64,000 nt of DNA from Fistulifera solaris (taxonomy: Eukaryota > Bacillariophyta > Bacillariophyceae > Naviculales > Stauroneidaceae), in the NCBI GenBank assembly GCA_030295235.1, contig AP026131.1, positions 806,001 to 870,000 of the forward strand. The letters are read 5' to 3'. Position numbers and translations under genes: made by a program. Under the pieces are notes generated by a model. It was not told where the DNA came from. It ran no database searches and was given only the letters and a program-made list of their open reading frames with translations. Below are positions 1 through 12,629 of this stretch, one piece after another (the stretch's first letter is position 1; the number at the start of each line of letters is the position of its first letter).

Positions 1-3000
1 CCTCGCCGAGCATGGTTTTCATCTGAATAGACGTGGCGAAACCCATAACGGGAACGCATCCTATTGCGAGCAGAGCAAACTGCCACATAAACTAAATATC
101 AAAAAGAATGGATAAGAGAAAAAATTAGTGAGGATCAAAAAAGTGCTGTTTGCGTTTCAATGAAAGTACTTACGATGAAGGAGATGGTGACACCAGTGAT
201 GATAGATGACAAGGCAACAATCAGCTGACGAATTGGTTCACCAGAGAAGGCCTGAATACGAGCGGCATCATCTTGAAGTTCAGACGTAATTCGCCCGATG
301 CTTCGCTTGTCGAAAAAGGCAACTTCTTGCCGAACAATCGCATTGAAAGCCGAATCTCGAACTCGTTTACTGAGACGTTCGCTTGCATGTCCAAAACCCC
401 AGAATACAAGAACATTGCCGATGACACAGCCGATGACAAGACATAACCAGTATATTGCAACTCTAAATGATCCGTCCTGAATTTCGTCCGCAACAGACGT
501 CCAGTACTCTTGACAAGAGTCGAAGCCATCTATGATATTTCCGTCAGCATCTGGGCACACTTCAACGCGGCGAAACAATAAATCAATCGTTTCAGAAAAG
601 AGAATGCCCCAGGAGGGAAATACCCCGCCTGCTAACACAGCCCCGATACTTCCAATCATAATGAAAAATGCATCGGGGGAAGCGAGACCGCGGGCCCTGG
701 CAGCATCAAAGGCTTCGGCTTGTTCTTTTCAATTTCACTTTCCCAATTGACTTCTTCCTCTTCTTCTGCTGAGCCCTTTGAATCTGTTTTACTAGCATTA
801 AGAGTCGTCAAAGTAGATTTCATTTTTGAAGAATCAAAGAGGCGCTTGTATAGTCCATGAGGTTTCGAAATCAATTCATCGTGGGTACCATGCTCCAGCA
901 CCTTGCCGTTTCCGATGTAAGCAATTGTATCGGCATTTCGAATAGTGGAAAGGCGATGTGCGATAACGATGACCGTCTGAGAACGAGATTCCATCAATTT
1001 ATCGATCGCCGCTTGAACGACAGCTTCACTTTCATTGTCCAAAGCACTTGTTGCTTCGTCCAAAATGAGTAACTTAGGTTTCTTCACAAGCGCCCTTTAC
1101 AATCAAAATATACTCCACACGTCAGAAGTGACCAGCTAAAGAAAGGCCTATCGAGCGAAATGCGATTACGTACCGAGCAATTGCCACACGTTGCTTTTGT
1201 CCACCGCTAAGCTGTGTTCCACGTTCGCCTACTGGCGTATTGTAACCTTCGGGAAAGGTCATAATGAAGTCGTGTGCGTTACTTTGCTTCGCAGCCTCTT
1301 CAATCTCTACCTGCGTCGCACCCGGAAAGCCATACGCGATGTTACCCGCAATGGTATCGTTGAACAGCGTAGGTTCTTGGCCCACGTATCCAATCTGGTC
1401 GCGATACCAGGACACATTCAGAGCCCTGTGGTACAATGTATTACAATGAGTACAAATGTCCAGCACATCAACAAAACGATATCTCCAAAACAATTCAACT
1501 CACTTCAAGTCAACACCGTTGTAAAGAACTGAACCTTCCAAGGGATCGTAGAAGCGCTCAATCAGACCCACGGTGGTTGATTTGCCACCTCCCGACGGAC
1601 CGACAAGAGCCAGAGTTTCACCGCGACGGACCTTAAGGCAGAAGTTGTCGAAAACGCGCTTCTTCGGTCGTGTAGGATAGGCAAAGTTCACATTGTGGAA
1701 CTCAAGGTGTGGTACATCATCGGACGCGATATCGGAAACAGTCGCACCCTCCTCGTTCGATGCAAGAGCTGTCAAATCCACTGAGCTGCCACCACGCGAA
1801 GATGGCTCAGAATCAGTGCCTCCACCTTCCTGCTTTTGAACTAACCGATAGTAATATTCCTTCAACGCAAGAAGCCCATCGTGCGTCCCGCTTTCCACCA
1901 CTTTACCTCCCTGAATAACGTGGATCTTATCAGCGTTACGAATCGTCGACAACCGGTGAGCAATGATGATTGTAGTGATCTTTTTCTTCTGCAAAATACT
2001 GTCCAAGGCATCTTGAACCACAAGTTCAGACTCAGCATCAAGCGCACTGGTGGCTTCGTCAAGCAACAGAATACGGGGATTGCCGACCAAAACACGAGCA
2101 ATCGCAATACGTTGCTTCTGGCCACCCGAAAGCTGCGATCCCTTGTCTCCCACTTGCGTGTCGTATCCGTCCGTGAAAGCACTGATGAAGTCATGTGCAT
2201 TTGCCATGCGAGCCGCCTCTTCCACTTGTTCATCAGTAGCGTCGGGGTTACCATATCGAATGTTGCCTCGAATCGTGGTGGCGAACAACGTGGGCTCCTG
2301 ACCGACATAGCCAATCATCCGACGCAAATGTGTGACATTGTATTCCTTCAAATCTTTCCCGTCCAACTCGATTACACCAGAAAGCGGATCATAAAATCGT
2401 TCCAGAAGCGAAACTATAGTTGACTTCCCTCCTCCACTACTTCCAACAAACGCGACGGTTTGTCCAGCTGCGATTTCGACGTTCATGCCGTTCAAGATAG
2501 GGTCCCCGGGACGAGTTGGGTAGTTGAAGTGCACGTCTTTCACATTAATGCTGCCTGCTATCGATTCCGGTTTGAAACCTGTCGTTGCTGTGGAATCGAT
2601 CTGATACTTCGGAAGAATGGCTTTGAGAACTTGCTCAACCTCTTCCGATGACTTGTTGGATTTCGCCGAACGTGTCGTCATGCTCAAGGCATCATCTTTC
2701 GGCTTGAAGATTTTTCTTTTCAGGAGCGCCGGGCAAGCGGTTGATCGTTTGCAATGCTTCGTAGACAGCCACTCGTGCTTGGGTAAAAGCCTCACTGAAG
2801 TTTCCAAATTGGGAGACACCTTGAGCAGCAAAGGCAACGCCCAGCATTGCTCCGAAAACGTCCGGACCTGTAGACTCGCAAGCAACGGCGCCAGCAACAC
2901 CAGCACTCGGGTCACAGCCTGTGTCATCTATATCACGGTAAAACAAGGCAGTACCGTACAGGGACAGGGTAGCGTAAAGAAGTAGAAACGAGCCTAACAT

Positions 3001-3904
3001 AGAACCTGTGTGTATTGTGAATAAAAGTGGGTCGAGTCAGAAACCAGCATAAATGGACGTCTGAAAGCCCAGTGACCTTACCGTTCGCAAGACCAATTTT
3101 CAACAACATAGATGTTGCCATCTTCATAGCCTCACTTGTTGCTTCTTCATACTGTCGGATGAACGACGGAATGGCGTTCAAAGACAAGACGGTTCGAATC
3201 GACGAAACCGTGGTGTAGGCTACAGAACCAGCTTTACTATAGGCTTCCGCCGACCTGGTTCCTTTTCCTTGATTGAAAGTCATGACCGCCATCGCTGACG
3301 CGGAAACAAAGGGAATGACACAAAGAACCACCAACGCCACTCGCCAAGACGAATAAAATGCATACGCGATACCAAAGATCCCAGTGCAGAGAAACTGAAT
3401 ACCTTCTCCAAATTTACGTCCCAACCCACGTCGGTACTTGGTGGACGCCGGCCCTACCGCATTTGCCATGCCTGCCGTATCGTTGACGTCAAAGTACGCA
3501 GCATCTTGTCGCAAAAGAGCTTTGAACCATTTCAGACGCAGATTCATGCAACCACGGTAGGCGCATATTTCGAAGCACCACCCTTGTATGAGACTAGCAA
3601 CCAGCGCATAGGCTCCTACCACCAAAAAAGTGTACGCCAGTTCTCTGACTTGTGCCAGACCGTCATTACTTGCCGCCGAGATGTCCGAAAAGCTGTTACT
3701 GAACAAATATGCCAGAGCCGGGTAGACCATGCCGTTCGCAATCCCCGCAATAAAACCGACAACAAAAAGAAGCTGTGTCGAGAAGCCGCATTCGAAGAGG
3801 AACCCGAGTGTTTCGCCCACGGAAGCTTGTGGAGCTGCGCTCTTACGGCTCTTCGATGAATCAACTTGGCGTGAAGTTTCGGCAAGCTTATCTGTTGCAG
3901 CCAT
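1..3904 (-). CDS. ABCB (MDR/P-glycoprotein-like) ABC transporter, 3' end beyond window
   Basis: ATP-driven membrane exporter of the ABCB family; substrate unknown. Exons, read on the minus strand, are 3904-3082, 3005-1504, 1425-1174, 1094-174 and 91-1, with GT-AG introns of 76-82 nt; the ATG at 3904 opens the first transmembrane domain. In order one sees a six-helix TMD (about residues 50-390), NBD1 (Walker [10 protein letters not shown], signature LSGGQKQ, Walker [14 protein letters not shown]-loop IIAHR), then directly a second NBD ([33 protein letters not shown]), an acidic linker ([15 protein letters not shown]), and a second TMD still open at the left edge. Canonical ABCB order is TMD-NBD-TMD-NBD, so one NBD is extra if another follows TMD2. 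Two one-base frame shifts lie in T runs at 2711-2715 and 726-729; both look like consensus errors. The family is certain, the complete architecture is not. Confidence 0.9.
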
Positions 3905-4800
3905 TTTTGACGCTGTTGACGCTCTTGACGCTGAAGGAAATTCTGGTTACAATGTCGCTGCTTGGAAAGGAAATAATTACAGGGCAACAGTCCGATCTTT
4001 ATAATTCTCCTTACCAGGTAATGAAAGCCGACGAAGCACAAGCAGAGCTGACTTTGCAATGACACGTCCTAGGAATAAAAGAATGGGGTCGAAATGGAAC
4101 AGTCTCAATGAAGGCGGAGGAACGCATGGGAACCGCCGCGAACAAAAGGAGACGTGCATAGCGTTTTCGAACTCCATTTTCCAGTTTCTCTTTCTGACTC
4201 AGCTATAGATTAGGATGTACTAGCGTCTACTGATCATTGTCAAAGTGGAATGAATCTACATTTATCGCTTAGTGTGCACTTCTCACTATTCACTTTAAAG
4301 TACAGTGCTTTTACTCCAAGCTCCAAGCGTCAGTCACTCAGTCGGTAGCCGACCCGCGCCCGCCCGGACTGCCGAGTCTGGGGTCTGGGGCGGACCTCCG
4401 TAGGTCTCTCTAGTCCAGCCGATGTCCGCGTCCCGCGTCCGCTGGTTGGTGGCTCGCAGAGTTCGCAGTCTGCAATCGACTGCAAGGCTGCAAGGACGTT
4501 TTAGTCGTGACTCGTGACCCAAACAGGACATTATGATGTCATTCAGTCCCGACTATAAGTCCTTCATCGTCGTTGGCGACAGCACGCGCGCACGCGCCTA
4601 CACTTTGTATTACATTTTAAACCGAGACACGAGTGAGAACTGCGAACCGAACAAGAAACGAAGAAGACGCCAAAAGTAAAGTTGCGCCTCAACCGTTAAG
4701 AACCATCATCTTATGCATCACAAACACAAAAAAAATAATATCGTCTGACGAGCTAAAACAGGGTCGAGAAAATTATCCATAACGACTGCTGCAGGCCACG
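3905..4800. other. Intergenic: divergent promoter region
   Basis: This 0.9 kb gap separates the ABC transporter (minus) from the SET-domain gene (plus), so it should hold both promoters. It contains a GC-rich stretch around 4345-4500 and a short alternating CG/CA tract at 4583-4600. No convincing gene or RNA is visible. Confidence 0.6.
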
Positions 4801-6888
4801 ATGACATTCCTTCTCCATTGTAAATTGCCTGCTCTTATCGCTGTGATGCGCATAGCGCTGTCGGCATCGGAATGTCGGATTTACATGGCCCCATCGTCGC
4901 TCGGCGGCGCATCGTTCGGAACCTACACAACATCACCGATTGACGAAGGAGAACAATTGCTGAGAGGAAATGACGGTCCGAATATTGCTGTTATCGATCC
5001 CCATCAAGATGGTTCGCCAAAGCAACTCCAGTGGACCGAGTTATTCGACAACTATTGGTGGGGCCGAGGGGTTGCCGATCAAGTATTCTACGAAGCAAAA
5101 ACAGTGCTCGATTTTCAAGACACGTTTGGTTCGCTCCCGAATCACCACTGTGTATTGGTAAGACGTCTCAGCTTCTTTACTTCTTTAAACGATAGACCAC
5201 TTACACGTTTGTTTGCTTGAACGAAAGGACTCGATATGGCATCGTGCGCCACAAATCGCTTACCTGGACTTTATGGATCCTGGCAGCCCTGGAACGGGTG
5301 CGTTTTCGTATCACACCAGTCGCCAGTTCTATGCGTCGGTACGTTATAATGTGTACTACGACCACTTTGCATGATTGATGGCATTCTCGACTCATTCTTT
5401 GAACAGAGAAAACTGCAAGCGGGGGAAGAGATATTTCTAAATTACGGTCACTGCTCGGACGAGGGTTCTGATTTGTTTAGTTCACCCGACTGGAGTAGCC
5501 TCATTGCGAAAACCAATGACTACAAACTCGCTACAAATGTTGCTATTTATCTTTTATCGGTTCATTTGTCAAAGCCACTGTCAACTGATGAATACCAACA
5601 TTTGATTAACACAACCAAGGTTTATCAAGGAGAGATTGTGAGCGGAAGGGTTCGCTTGTTGCTACCAAATACTATAGAAGAACTGATACAAGTATTAGCA
5701 GTCGATCCTGAATTACCGCTTGAACAGAAACTCGCACGATTTGTGGGAAAAGCTATATCTTCTCCGGAATGGATCAAAGAAAATGGATTTTGTTTGGAGA
5801 ATTTGCGACCCGCTCCTAGTACATTACCCAACGCTGGACAGGGCGCTTTCGCACAAAATGTCATCGAGAAAGGCGAAATCATTGTTCCGGTTCCCTTGCT
5901 TCACGTTATGGACCGCGAGGCATTCCGACTTCCCGATGATAAATACCAGCTCATGTTGAATTACTGTTTTGGACACGAAGAATCCAGCTTGCTACTGTGC
6001 CCTCTGACCAATGCCGTTCTGATCAATCACTGCAGCTCACACCGACAACAATGTGGACCCGAGGGCCCGAATGCTGTCCTGCAGTGGTCTACCGGTTGGG
6101 AACCGCGACAAGATGAATTCACGAACATGACCATCGCAGAGTTAGGAGAACAACCGGGCCGCGGACTGGCCTTTGAAGTGATCGCGACACGACGCATTGA
6201 GCCTGGTGAAGAGGTACGTAGTGTAACGCTTTTCTTGTCGCAGCAGCGGATATTTTCACTCACATTGCGCGACTCGTAAAAGGTATTCATCGACTACGGT
6301 GTTTCTTGGGAGAGAGCATGGGAAGAGCATGTTGCCACATGGGAAACGCCCTATTCGTCGAATTACATTTCAATTCAAAGCCTGAACGACGAGATGGTTA
6401 CTCCAAAAATGTCGGGCGATTTGCGTGAAATTGAAGATACGACTTTCTTTACCGGATGTTTTTACTGGACGAGTTCGGACGACTATGATTCTAGTTACGT
6501 CGAAGAGAACCCTGACTGGACCGAAATGAGCGATGAGGAAATTTTGGAGCACTACTCCAGCGACGGAAGCATTTTTGTTGGTGATTATGAGTCTCATAAC
6601 GGGAACAACTATTGGCCATGCTCCGTTTTGTACGAAGATACCGAAGAGGGTGACGACGAGAGTTATACCGTCCGCATTCACCAGGCACCTTTCGGTGACA
6701 CCATGCCGTGGGATGAAAAGGATTTGCCTCGTATATTGACGAAATACCCTCGTTCGTCCATACATTTCTTCAAACGGCCGTATCAAAGTGCCCAACATTT
6801 GCCGAAGGCGTTCCGTCATTCCATCGGCATCCCGAACCACATGTTCCCATTGCAGTGGAGAAACCGATACTACGAAGCAACAAAATGA
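4801..6888 (+). CDS. Tandem SET-domain protein with N-terminal signal-like segment
   Basis: Probable protein-lysine methyltransferase-like protein of 626 residues. Exons 4801-5157, 5228-5338, 5407-6213 and 6283-6888 join cleanly through GT-AG introns of 68-70 nt with no frame error. Residues 1-33 are hydrophobic, like a signal or targeting peptide. A first SET-like unit runs from GTYTTSPIDEGEQL (about residue 40) to the post-intron RKLQAGEEIFLNYG (about 157-171). A second runs from GQGAFAQNVIEKGE (about 298) through LINHCSSHRQQ to RIEPGEEVFIDYGVSW (about 420-437). The terminal GEE-x3-(N/D)YG motif of SET domains occurs in both copies; the NHS-type cofactor motif is visible only in the second as INHCS. 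The C-terminal 190 residues are acidic and unrecognised. SET proteins of this kind often methylate non-histone targets; substrate and activity are unknown. Confidence 0.82.
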
Positions 6889-7252
6889 TCTTACCGGTAT
6901 CGTTTGTTAATTAACTTATTTTGTAAATATTGTTTTATGTACCGCTTTCTTTTTTCTTTTTGTCCGTCTTTCGCTCGCGTGCAGACGGAGCAAAAAAGCA
7001 GAAGCCAAAAAGGTGCGACGACGTTTCCGTGTGACTTTCCCTTGACTGAATCCGTTCCATTCTCTCATTCATTCATTGCTAAATCGGTGAATCATCGAAA
7101 GACAGAGAAAGACAGCACCAGCAATTCGCAATATTGGTTTTGAAAGGAGCTCCAGATTCATACAGAATGTCTTCTGCACTGACCGACGACGACGATGAAC
7201 GCGATTCGGAGGAACGCCGGCCCTCGTCAACGAGAATTACAGGGAGTCTCCC

Positions 7253-9909
7253 ATGATCCCTTTACCAACGAGTATCAATATTTGCATCATGATTGTTGGT
7301 ACACACGGTGACGTTCTCCCTTTTACCGGCTTGGCTTTATCATTGAAAGAAATGGGTCACCGCGTCCGCATTGCTACACACGAAGTGCATCGACATACGG
7401 TCGTTAGCAAGGGTATTGAATTTTATCCCATGGCGGGCGATCCGAAATTGCTTTCCAGTTGGATGGTACAGACAGGTGGGTCGATTTGGGGAGAAGCCAA
7501 GCATCCTGGCCTGATTCCCGAAAAGACGAGAGCCGTCTTGGAAATCTTAAAGAGCTCGTGGCCGGCGGCCGTCGAGACCGATCCACTCGACGCTTCGGCA
7601 CAGCCATTTGTCGCCGACGCCATTATCGCCAATCCGCCGGTCATGGGGCATATTCACGTGGCCGAAGCATTGGGGATCCCGTGTCATATCATGTTCCCAC
7701 AGCCCTGGTACTATGGAACGAGTGCTTTCCCTCATCCCATGGCGGGGATGGATTATGTCGAAGGAAGAACCGGTAATTCACAATCTTATCAAGTGTTTGA
7801 AGCACTGGCTTGGACCAATTTCGGACGTGAAATCAATCAATGGCGCAAATGGACCTTGAAATTACCAGCCGTTTCCGCCTACAGTAGCTCTCCCAACTTT
7901 GTGAGGCACGCTCGACTTCCTTTTTCGGCCATGTGGAGCCCAGCTTTTGTTCCAAAGCCGGACGACTGGCCCGATCAATGCAAAGTTGTCGGTACTTTTG
8001 TGATAGATCAAAAATCAACCGCCGACTTATCACCTTTTTTGAGTTTGCAAAGGTGGTTGGATTCAGGAGACAAACCAGTTTTCATCGGTTTCGGAAGTAT
8101 GATAATTAAAGATCCCTCTCGCATTGAATCCATCATCCGAGAAGCAGCATTAGAAGCGAAGTGCCGCGTTGTGGTACAATCCAGCTGGACAAAACTGGAC
8201 GTGGAGCTACCGCAAGGAGCGGAAGGTTCCGAATTGTTGAGAAATGTCGGCCCGTGTCCACACGACTGGTTGTTACCGCAGTGCTGCGCTGTTGTCCATC
8301 ATGGTGGAGCTGGGACTGTAGCTGCGGGTTTGAGGCTCGGCTTACCAACGCTGGTTTGCCCCTTCTTTGCCGATCAATTCATGTGGGGCTTCTTTGTCGA
8401 GGAAGCAGGCGTAGGGCCGAAAGCGTGCCCCGTCAACAAACTTACGAAAGACTGTCTTGTGGAGAAGCTGTTTGCCCTAAAAGATCCAGAGATCCGCCAA
8501 AAAGCACAAGGCCTAGCTGAGAAAATGAAGGTTGAGGACGGAATTCAGGGTGGCTTAATACATTTCTTGGATTCGCTTCCACGTGAAAATATGCTTTGCG
8601 ACGTCTCCTTACTGCTCGGTGAAGTCAAGCAAGCACGTTATGAATTGCTGGGTACCAGAATTATTCAGAATGGCATTAAAGTAAGTTCTGAGGTCGCGGC
8701 ATTACTCGAAACGGAATATAAGTTCGACTTTTCCTGGGAGTCTTTCAAAGCATGGTTACCGAGTTTGAAATCCTGGAACGATAGGTATTATTTCACCTAT
8801 GGGATTCGCCGTCATGCCGTATGCAAACACATGCTGACTGGGCACATCCGATCATTTTTGCGGGGGATTTTCACGGCGTTCGGTAAGTAACTACTTCACT
8901 TTGGACTCATTGTAGTCTATGTTTCGTCATGCTAAACGATATCGTTCCTCATGCAACAGGAAGTTCCTTCTTTGCTGGAATCGACGCTTTGTTACAGCTT
9001 TATGTTCTCTCCGACTATCATGCTCGTGTAAATGGAGCCTTTGGATGCATTTTCGGGCTTATTATATCAGCATTTGCTGTCGTGTGGCAACTACTGATGA
9101 TCCTTCCTTTGTTCTTTGATCGAATTATCGTGGGTATTACAAATGGTTGTTTTGGGAAGGACTTTGACTATGTTCTGTATGTGGGGTATAAGGTGCATGT
9201 CTATAAAACGGCTTATGTGGAAGCCGAGAAAGCCTCGATTGCGACTAAAGGGTTTTCGAAAGCGAGGAAAACGGAACTTCTTGAAGCACTTCGATATGTT
9301 GTGAACGCGCGCATTGTCTTTCAAGGAGCTCATCCACATCGCGGTAAACGACACGAGAACTTTCTTTCCGTCAGACTCGACAGATTGCTCAAAATGTTAT
9401 CCATGCCCGAGAGTAAGCGGCTAATGAAGCTTTCGCAGCAGGAGGTCGACGAAGTTGCCGAGCTACTGGCATCCTTATCACGCCCACAAGCAAAGCAGCA
9501 ACAGCAGCAACCTTACTTTACGAAATTCATCATGCGGTTTTCATCTAACAACGAGAAAGATAACGACAACGATAACAACAAAAACAACAATAATTTTGGA
9601 GAGGAGGACGAAGCAAGTGTCGGATCAAAAGGGTCAAAGGGCTCTCGGAACTCACGAGGCAGTATCAAGCGTTCGTTATCTGATTTATCCACTCGAATCA
9701 AAGGAACAATCCACAATTTGATATCTAGCAATCCCGACAAGTACGCTGATACTGAAGTCAGTTTCAGCATGTTCTTGCACTGCCTCCATCTGGTTAGTAA
9801 AGAACGTTACCAGCACAAGTCTCGACGTACATTATTTCGAGATTCATCGTTTTATATGAAAGACATTGATGGTTCCAACATTGATGGATTCTCGGAGTAT
9901 CTATTCTGA
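7253..9909 (+). CDS. Sterol 3-beta-glucosyltransferase-like GT1 enzyme with C-terminal membrane extension
   Basis: Transfers a sugar from a UDP-sugar, by homology to sterol glucosyltransferases and bacterial GT1 enzymes. Exons 7253-8882 and 8960-9909 give 859 residues. The N-terminal glycine loop [17 protein letters not shown] opens the acceptor domain. The donor-binding C-domain carries FIGFGSM near residue 282 and [19 protein letters not shown] near residue 349, the UDP-sugar signature. After the intron comes a 316-residue extension with a strong hydrophobic segment ([20 protein letters not shown]), a helical part, a Q/N-rich low-complexity stretch (about residues 695-725) and a serine-rich basic tail; this part is unrecognised. 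An ATG at 7167 starts a 29-codon frame that would join if one C were added at the CCC at 7250-7252, so the true N terminus may be there. No acyltransferase, PH or GRAM domain is seen. Confidence 0.85.
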
Positions 9910-10844
9910 TGCTCTTCCATTTCTAATTTTAAGCTCTATTTGGTTTTGTTGCCAAGGCAAACGTCTTTTGTCCCGGAATGAATTTTTCTAGGTTACCCTA
10001 GGACGAAAGCGTGACTGAGTTTCAGTTGTGATTACCGTCAAGCTAGCTTGAACAAGCAAGAATTACGGCTTGAAAGGTTTTGACCGGACCATCAAGCCAT
10101 ACATAAAAAATGATGCCTAAAACACGATTGTTACAATAATGAAATGAAGTGAGTCTTAATGCATTTCAAAAGAACAAAGTTTAAAAGGATAGTTTGACTT
10201 GGCTAGAATATCATTCATGACTGAAAATGCAATCGTGAAAAAAGTAATCTACACTTAGGTCTATAGTAAACAATCTTTTCTTTTATAGATTAGAGTTTAA
10301 GCAAAGGAATCTAGAATCTCACAAGATCTTGTTTACAACACGAGATAACACGCATGCACGCATGCGTTTCGAGATGAGTCAGTGTAGTGTGAAGTGTACA
10401 ATCACTGACGGATGCCATTGTCCACTCATCACAGTGCGGTGTTCGAAATCATCCCTGCGACAAGATTTGCCGTGCTCGAAGGTGACGAAAGCAACACAAG
10501 CAGGCGGCAAATTCTTCTGTGTGACTTCTTAGTCAGTGAGTCCTATTACGTTTCATTGACATCTCTTGCTTCAGCAATTGACTTGTAGCAATTAATCTGC
10601 AATTTGCCCTTCTTATATTATTAAACGTTTGGAAAAGCAGGTGCGTTTTGAGCCGACACACGTTGCCGAGAGGAGTGACAAAGCGTCTGGACGAGAGCAA
10701 CCGTGTGATTTTCTTCTCGAAATTGTGAATCAAATATCGATCTTTCATCACATTTCTCACGTCGTTTACGGTCGTTGTTCGTGTCTTTCTCTCCATAACC
10801 AGTTTCTTTTAGTCAATTTTGTAGTTTGAGGCCACACAACAAAC
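9910..10844. other. Intergenic: repeat remnants, no gene
   Basis: This 0.9 kb gap holds one clear copy of the dispersed hairpin repeat (10211-10275) and a weaker GACTGAGTTTCAGTTG match at 10013-10028. The part nearest the polyprenyl synthase is presumably its promoter. No gene is visible. Confidence 0.6.
10211..10275. repeat. Dispersed hairpin repeat, copy 1
   Basis: Contains ATTCATGACTGAAAATGCAA, then TCGTG, and ends CACTTAGGTCTATAGTAAAC. The order GACTG, short spacer, CAGTC-like, CACTT, (C/T)ATAGTAAA is shared with copies at 19258, 19478 and 40120. Here the right arm is CAATC instead of CAGTC, so the copy is degraded. Confidence 0.6.
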
Positions 10845-12444
10845 ATGATGATACGATTCGATTCAATAACACACTGGCTAGTAGTCGGAACTTTTCTTAG
10901 TCTGCAAACGACGGCATTTACACCGCAAAGAAATTTTGACAGAGTGAAGTCGTCAGTAAATCCACAAACTTCGACGACTTCGTTTTCGATGGTCAGCCAG
11001 TTAGAGAAACATGCGACCTCATTGAATAGTAACGTTGCTCGCAGTAGCCCCGTGGTCGTTAGTGAGGAAGCGGAAGCACTATCTCATTCAGAAACAACTA
11101 TGAAGTTGACCCCATCATTCGAGTTATTTCAATTGTTAGAAGAATTTGAAGGAGGAAAGGCTCCTCCTTCTATGAGCGGTAATGCACTACGAACGCCGAT
11201 TCAAAATGGAAAAGACACACTGGCCGGTTTCGATCTGAGTGAATATTTAAAGAACCCCAAACTCATTGAGGCACTACCGGATCCTTTCAAAATGGTAGAA
11301 AAGAGTTACAACCTTTCAGCGACAGCATCAAGGAGCTTGTTTCAACCGATCAACCCATACTTAGCATGGCAGCCAAACATTTCTTCGAAAAACGCCACGG
11401 CAAACGCTTTCGACCAACCATTGTGCAACTCGTGGCCAAAGCAGTAGCTGCTGCAACTCCGGATACGGGCGTCCCCTCTGGTAACGTACAGTGGTCAGGA
11501 GCGAGCACTTTGGCAGAAGCTGTGACTCCAGAGAATCACCAAGGCAGTGACGTTTGGCGCCGTCAGGCGCAGTTGGGCCAGATTGTAGAGATGATTCATG
11601 TTGCCAGTCTCATTCACGACGATGTCTTGGACGAAGCAGACACCCGACGTGGAGGTGAAGCCGTCCATAAGCTCTATTCCAACAAAGTAGCTGTTCTGGC
11701 CGGCGACTACCTACTAGCACGAGCTTCGGTTCTGCTCGCTCGACTCGAAAATACGGCCGTGGTTCAAATCATGGCTACTGCACTGGAGTCTTTGGTAGCC
11801 GGTGAAATCATGCAACTGAAAAGTCCACCGGAAACACTTCTGGAAATGGAAACGTACTTGCGAAAAAGTTATTACAAAACTGCATCACTGATTTGCTACG
11901 CGTGTCGCTCAACGGCTCTCTTGGGCGGGCACGTTTATGACTCTGCTGCGGCAACAGCATGTGAAGAATTTGGCTTCCACCTTGGTCTCGCTTATCAAAT
12001 TCAAGATGATATTCTCGATTTTACAGCCGCAGCATCTGTGTTGGGAAAGCCGGCTTTAGCCGACATGGACTTGGGGCTCAGCACAGCGCCGATTTTGTAT
12101 GCAGCCCAGGAAACGCCCAGTTTACGCGCTTTGGTCATGAGAAGATTCAAAAGAAGGGCGACAAACAAGCTGCTCTGGAAGCGTTATACAAAAGCGATAC
12201 AGCAATGGACAAAGCACGGGCTTTGGCCCGCTTTCATGCACAGGTAAGTTTTTTTTTATTTCATCATCACTCCGTACTGTCTGGCTAGCATTATCTCATT
12301 CGATTCTTTTTGAAACAGAGAGCGATCGACGCATTACTGCGCTTACCCCAGTCCGACTCCCGGGACGCCTTAATCCGGTTAACACACATTGTCATTACAA
12401 GAAAAAAAATAATAATGGAACCGATCCTTCTGCTAAAAAGATGA
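10845..12444 (+). CDS. SPS: Plastid solanesyl/polyprenyl diphosphate synthase
   Basis: Trans-prenyltransferase that lengthens isoprenoid diphosphates, probably making the plastoquinone side chain. The N terminus is a signal peptide ending TTAFTP, the diatom plastid-import pattern. Both aspartate-rich motifs are present: first LIHDDVLDEADTRRGG, second QIQDDILDF; KRFRPTIV and the GDYLLARAS region also fit the family. Exons are 10845-12243 and 12319-12444 (75-nt intron). The frame shifts at an A run at 11299-11302 and again at 12149-12152; adding one A to each restores continuous family-like sequence (VEKELQPFSDSIKEL and RRFKKKGDKQAALE). The A8 run at 12392-12399 may also be one base too long, since A7 would end the protein at ITRKK. 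About 500 residues. Geranylgeranyl, solanesyl or longer product cannot be settled by eye. Confidence 0.9.
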
Positions 12445-12629
12445 GCAGAACCAAGGGCAACAAGTCGCGGCGGAAAACACAGAATTATTTCTGTGCGGTG
12501 CAATCTACACGACAATTTCTCTAGAACAATCTGTTTACTTCCTAGAATGTAATTGCTAAATTGAAAATTCGATGAAATTTCTCTTTTAATGAACTAAAAG
12601 TAAGTGATACAAGAGGTGCAGCAATAAGA

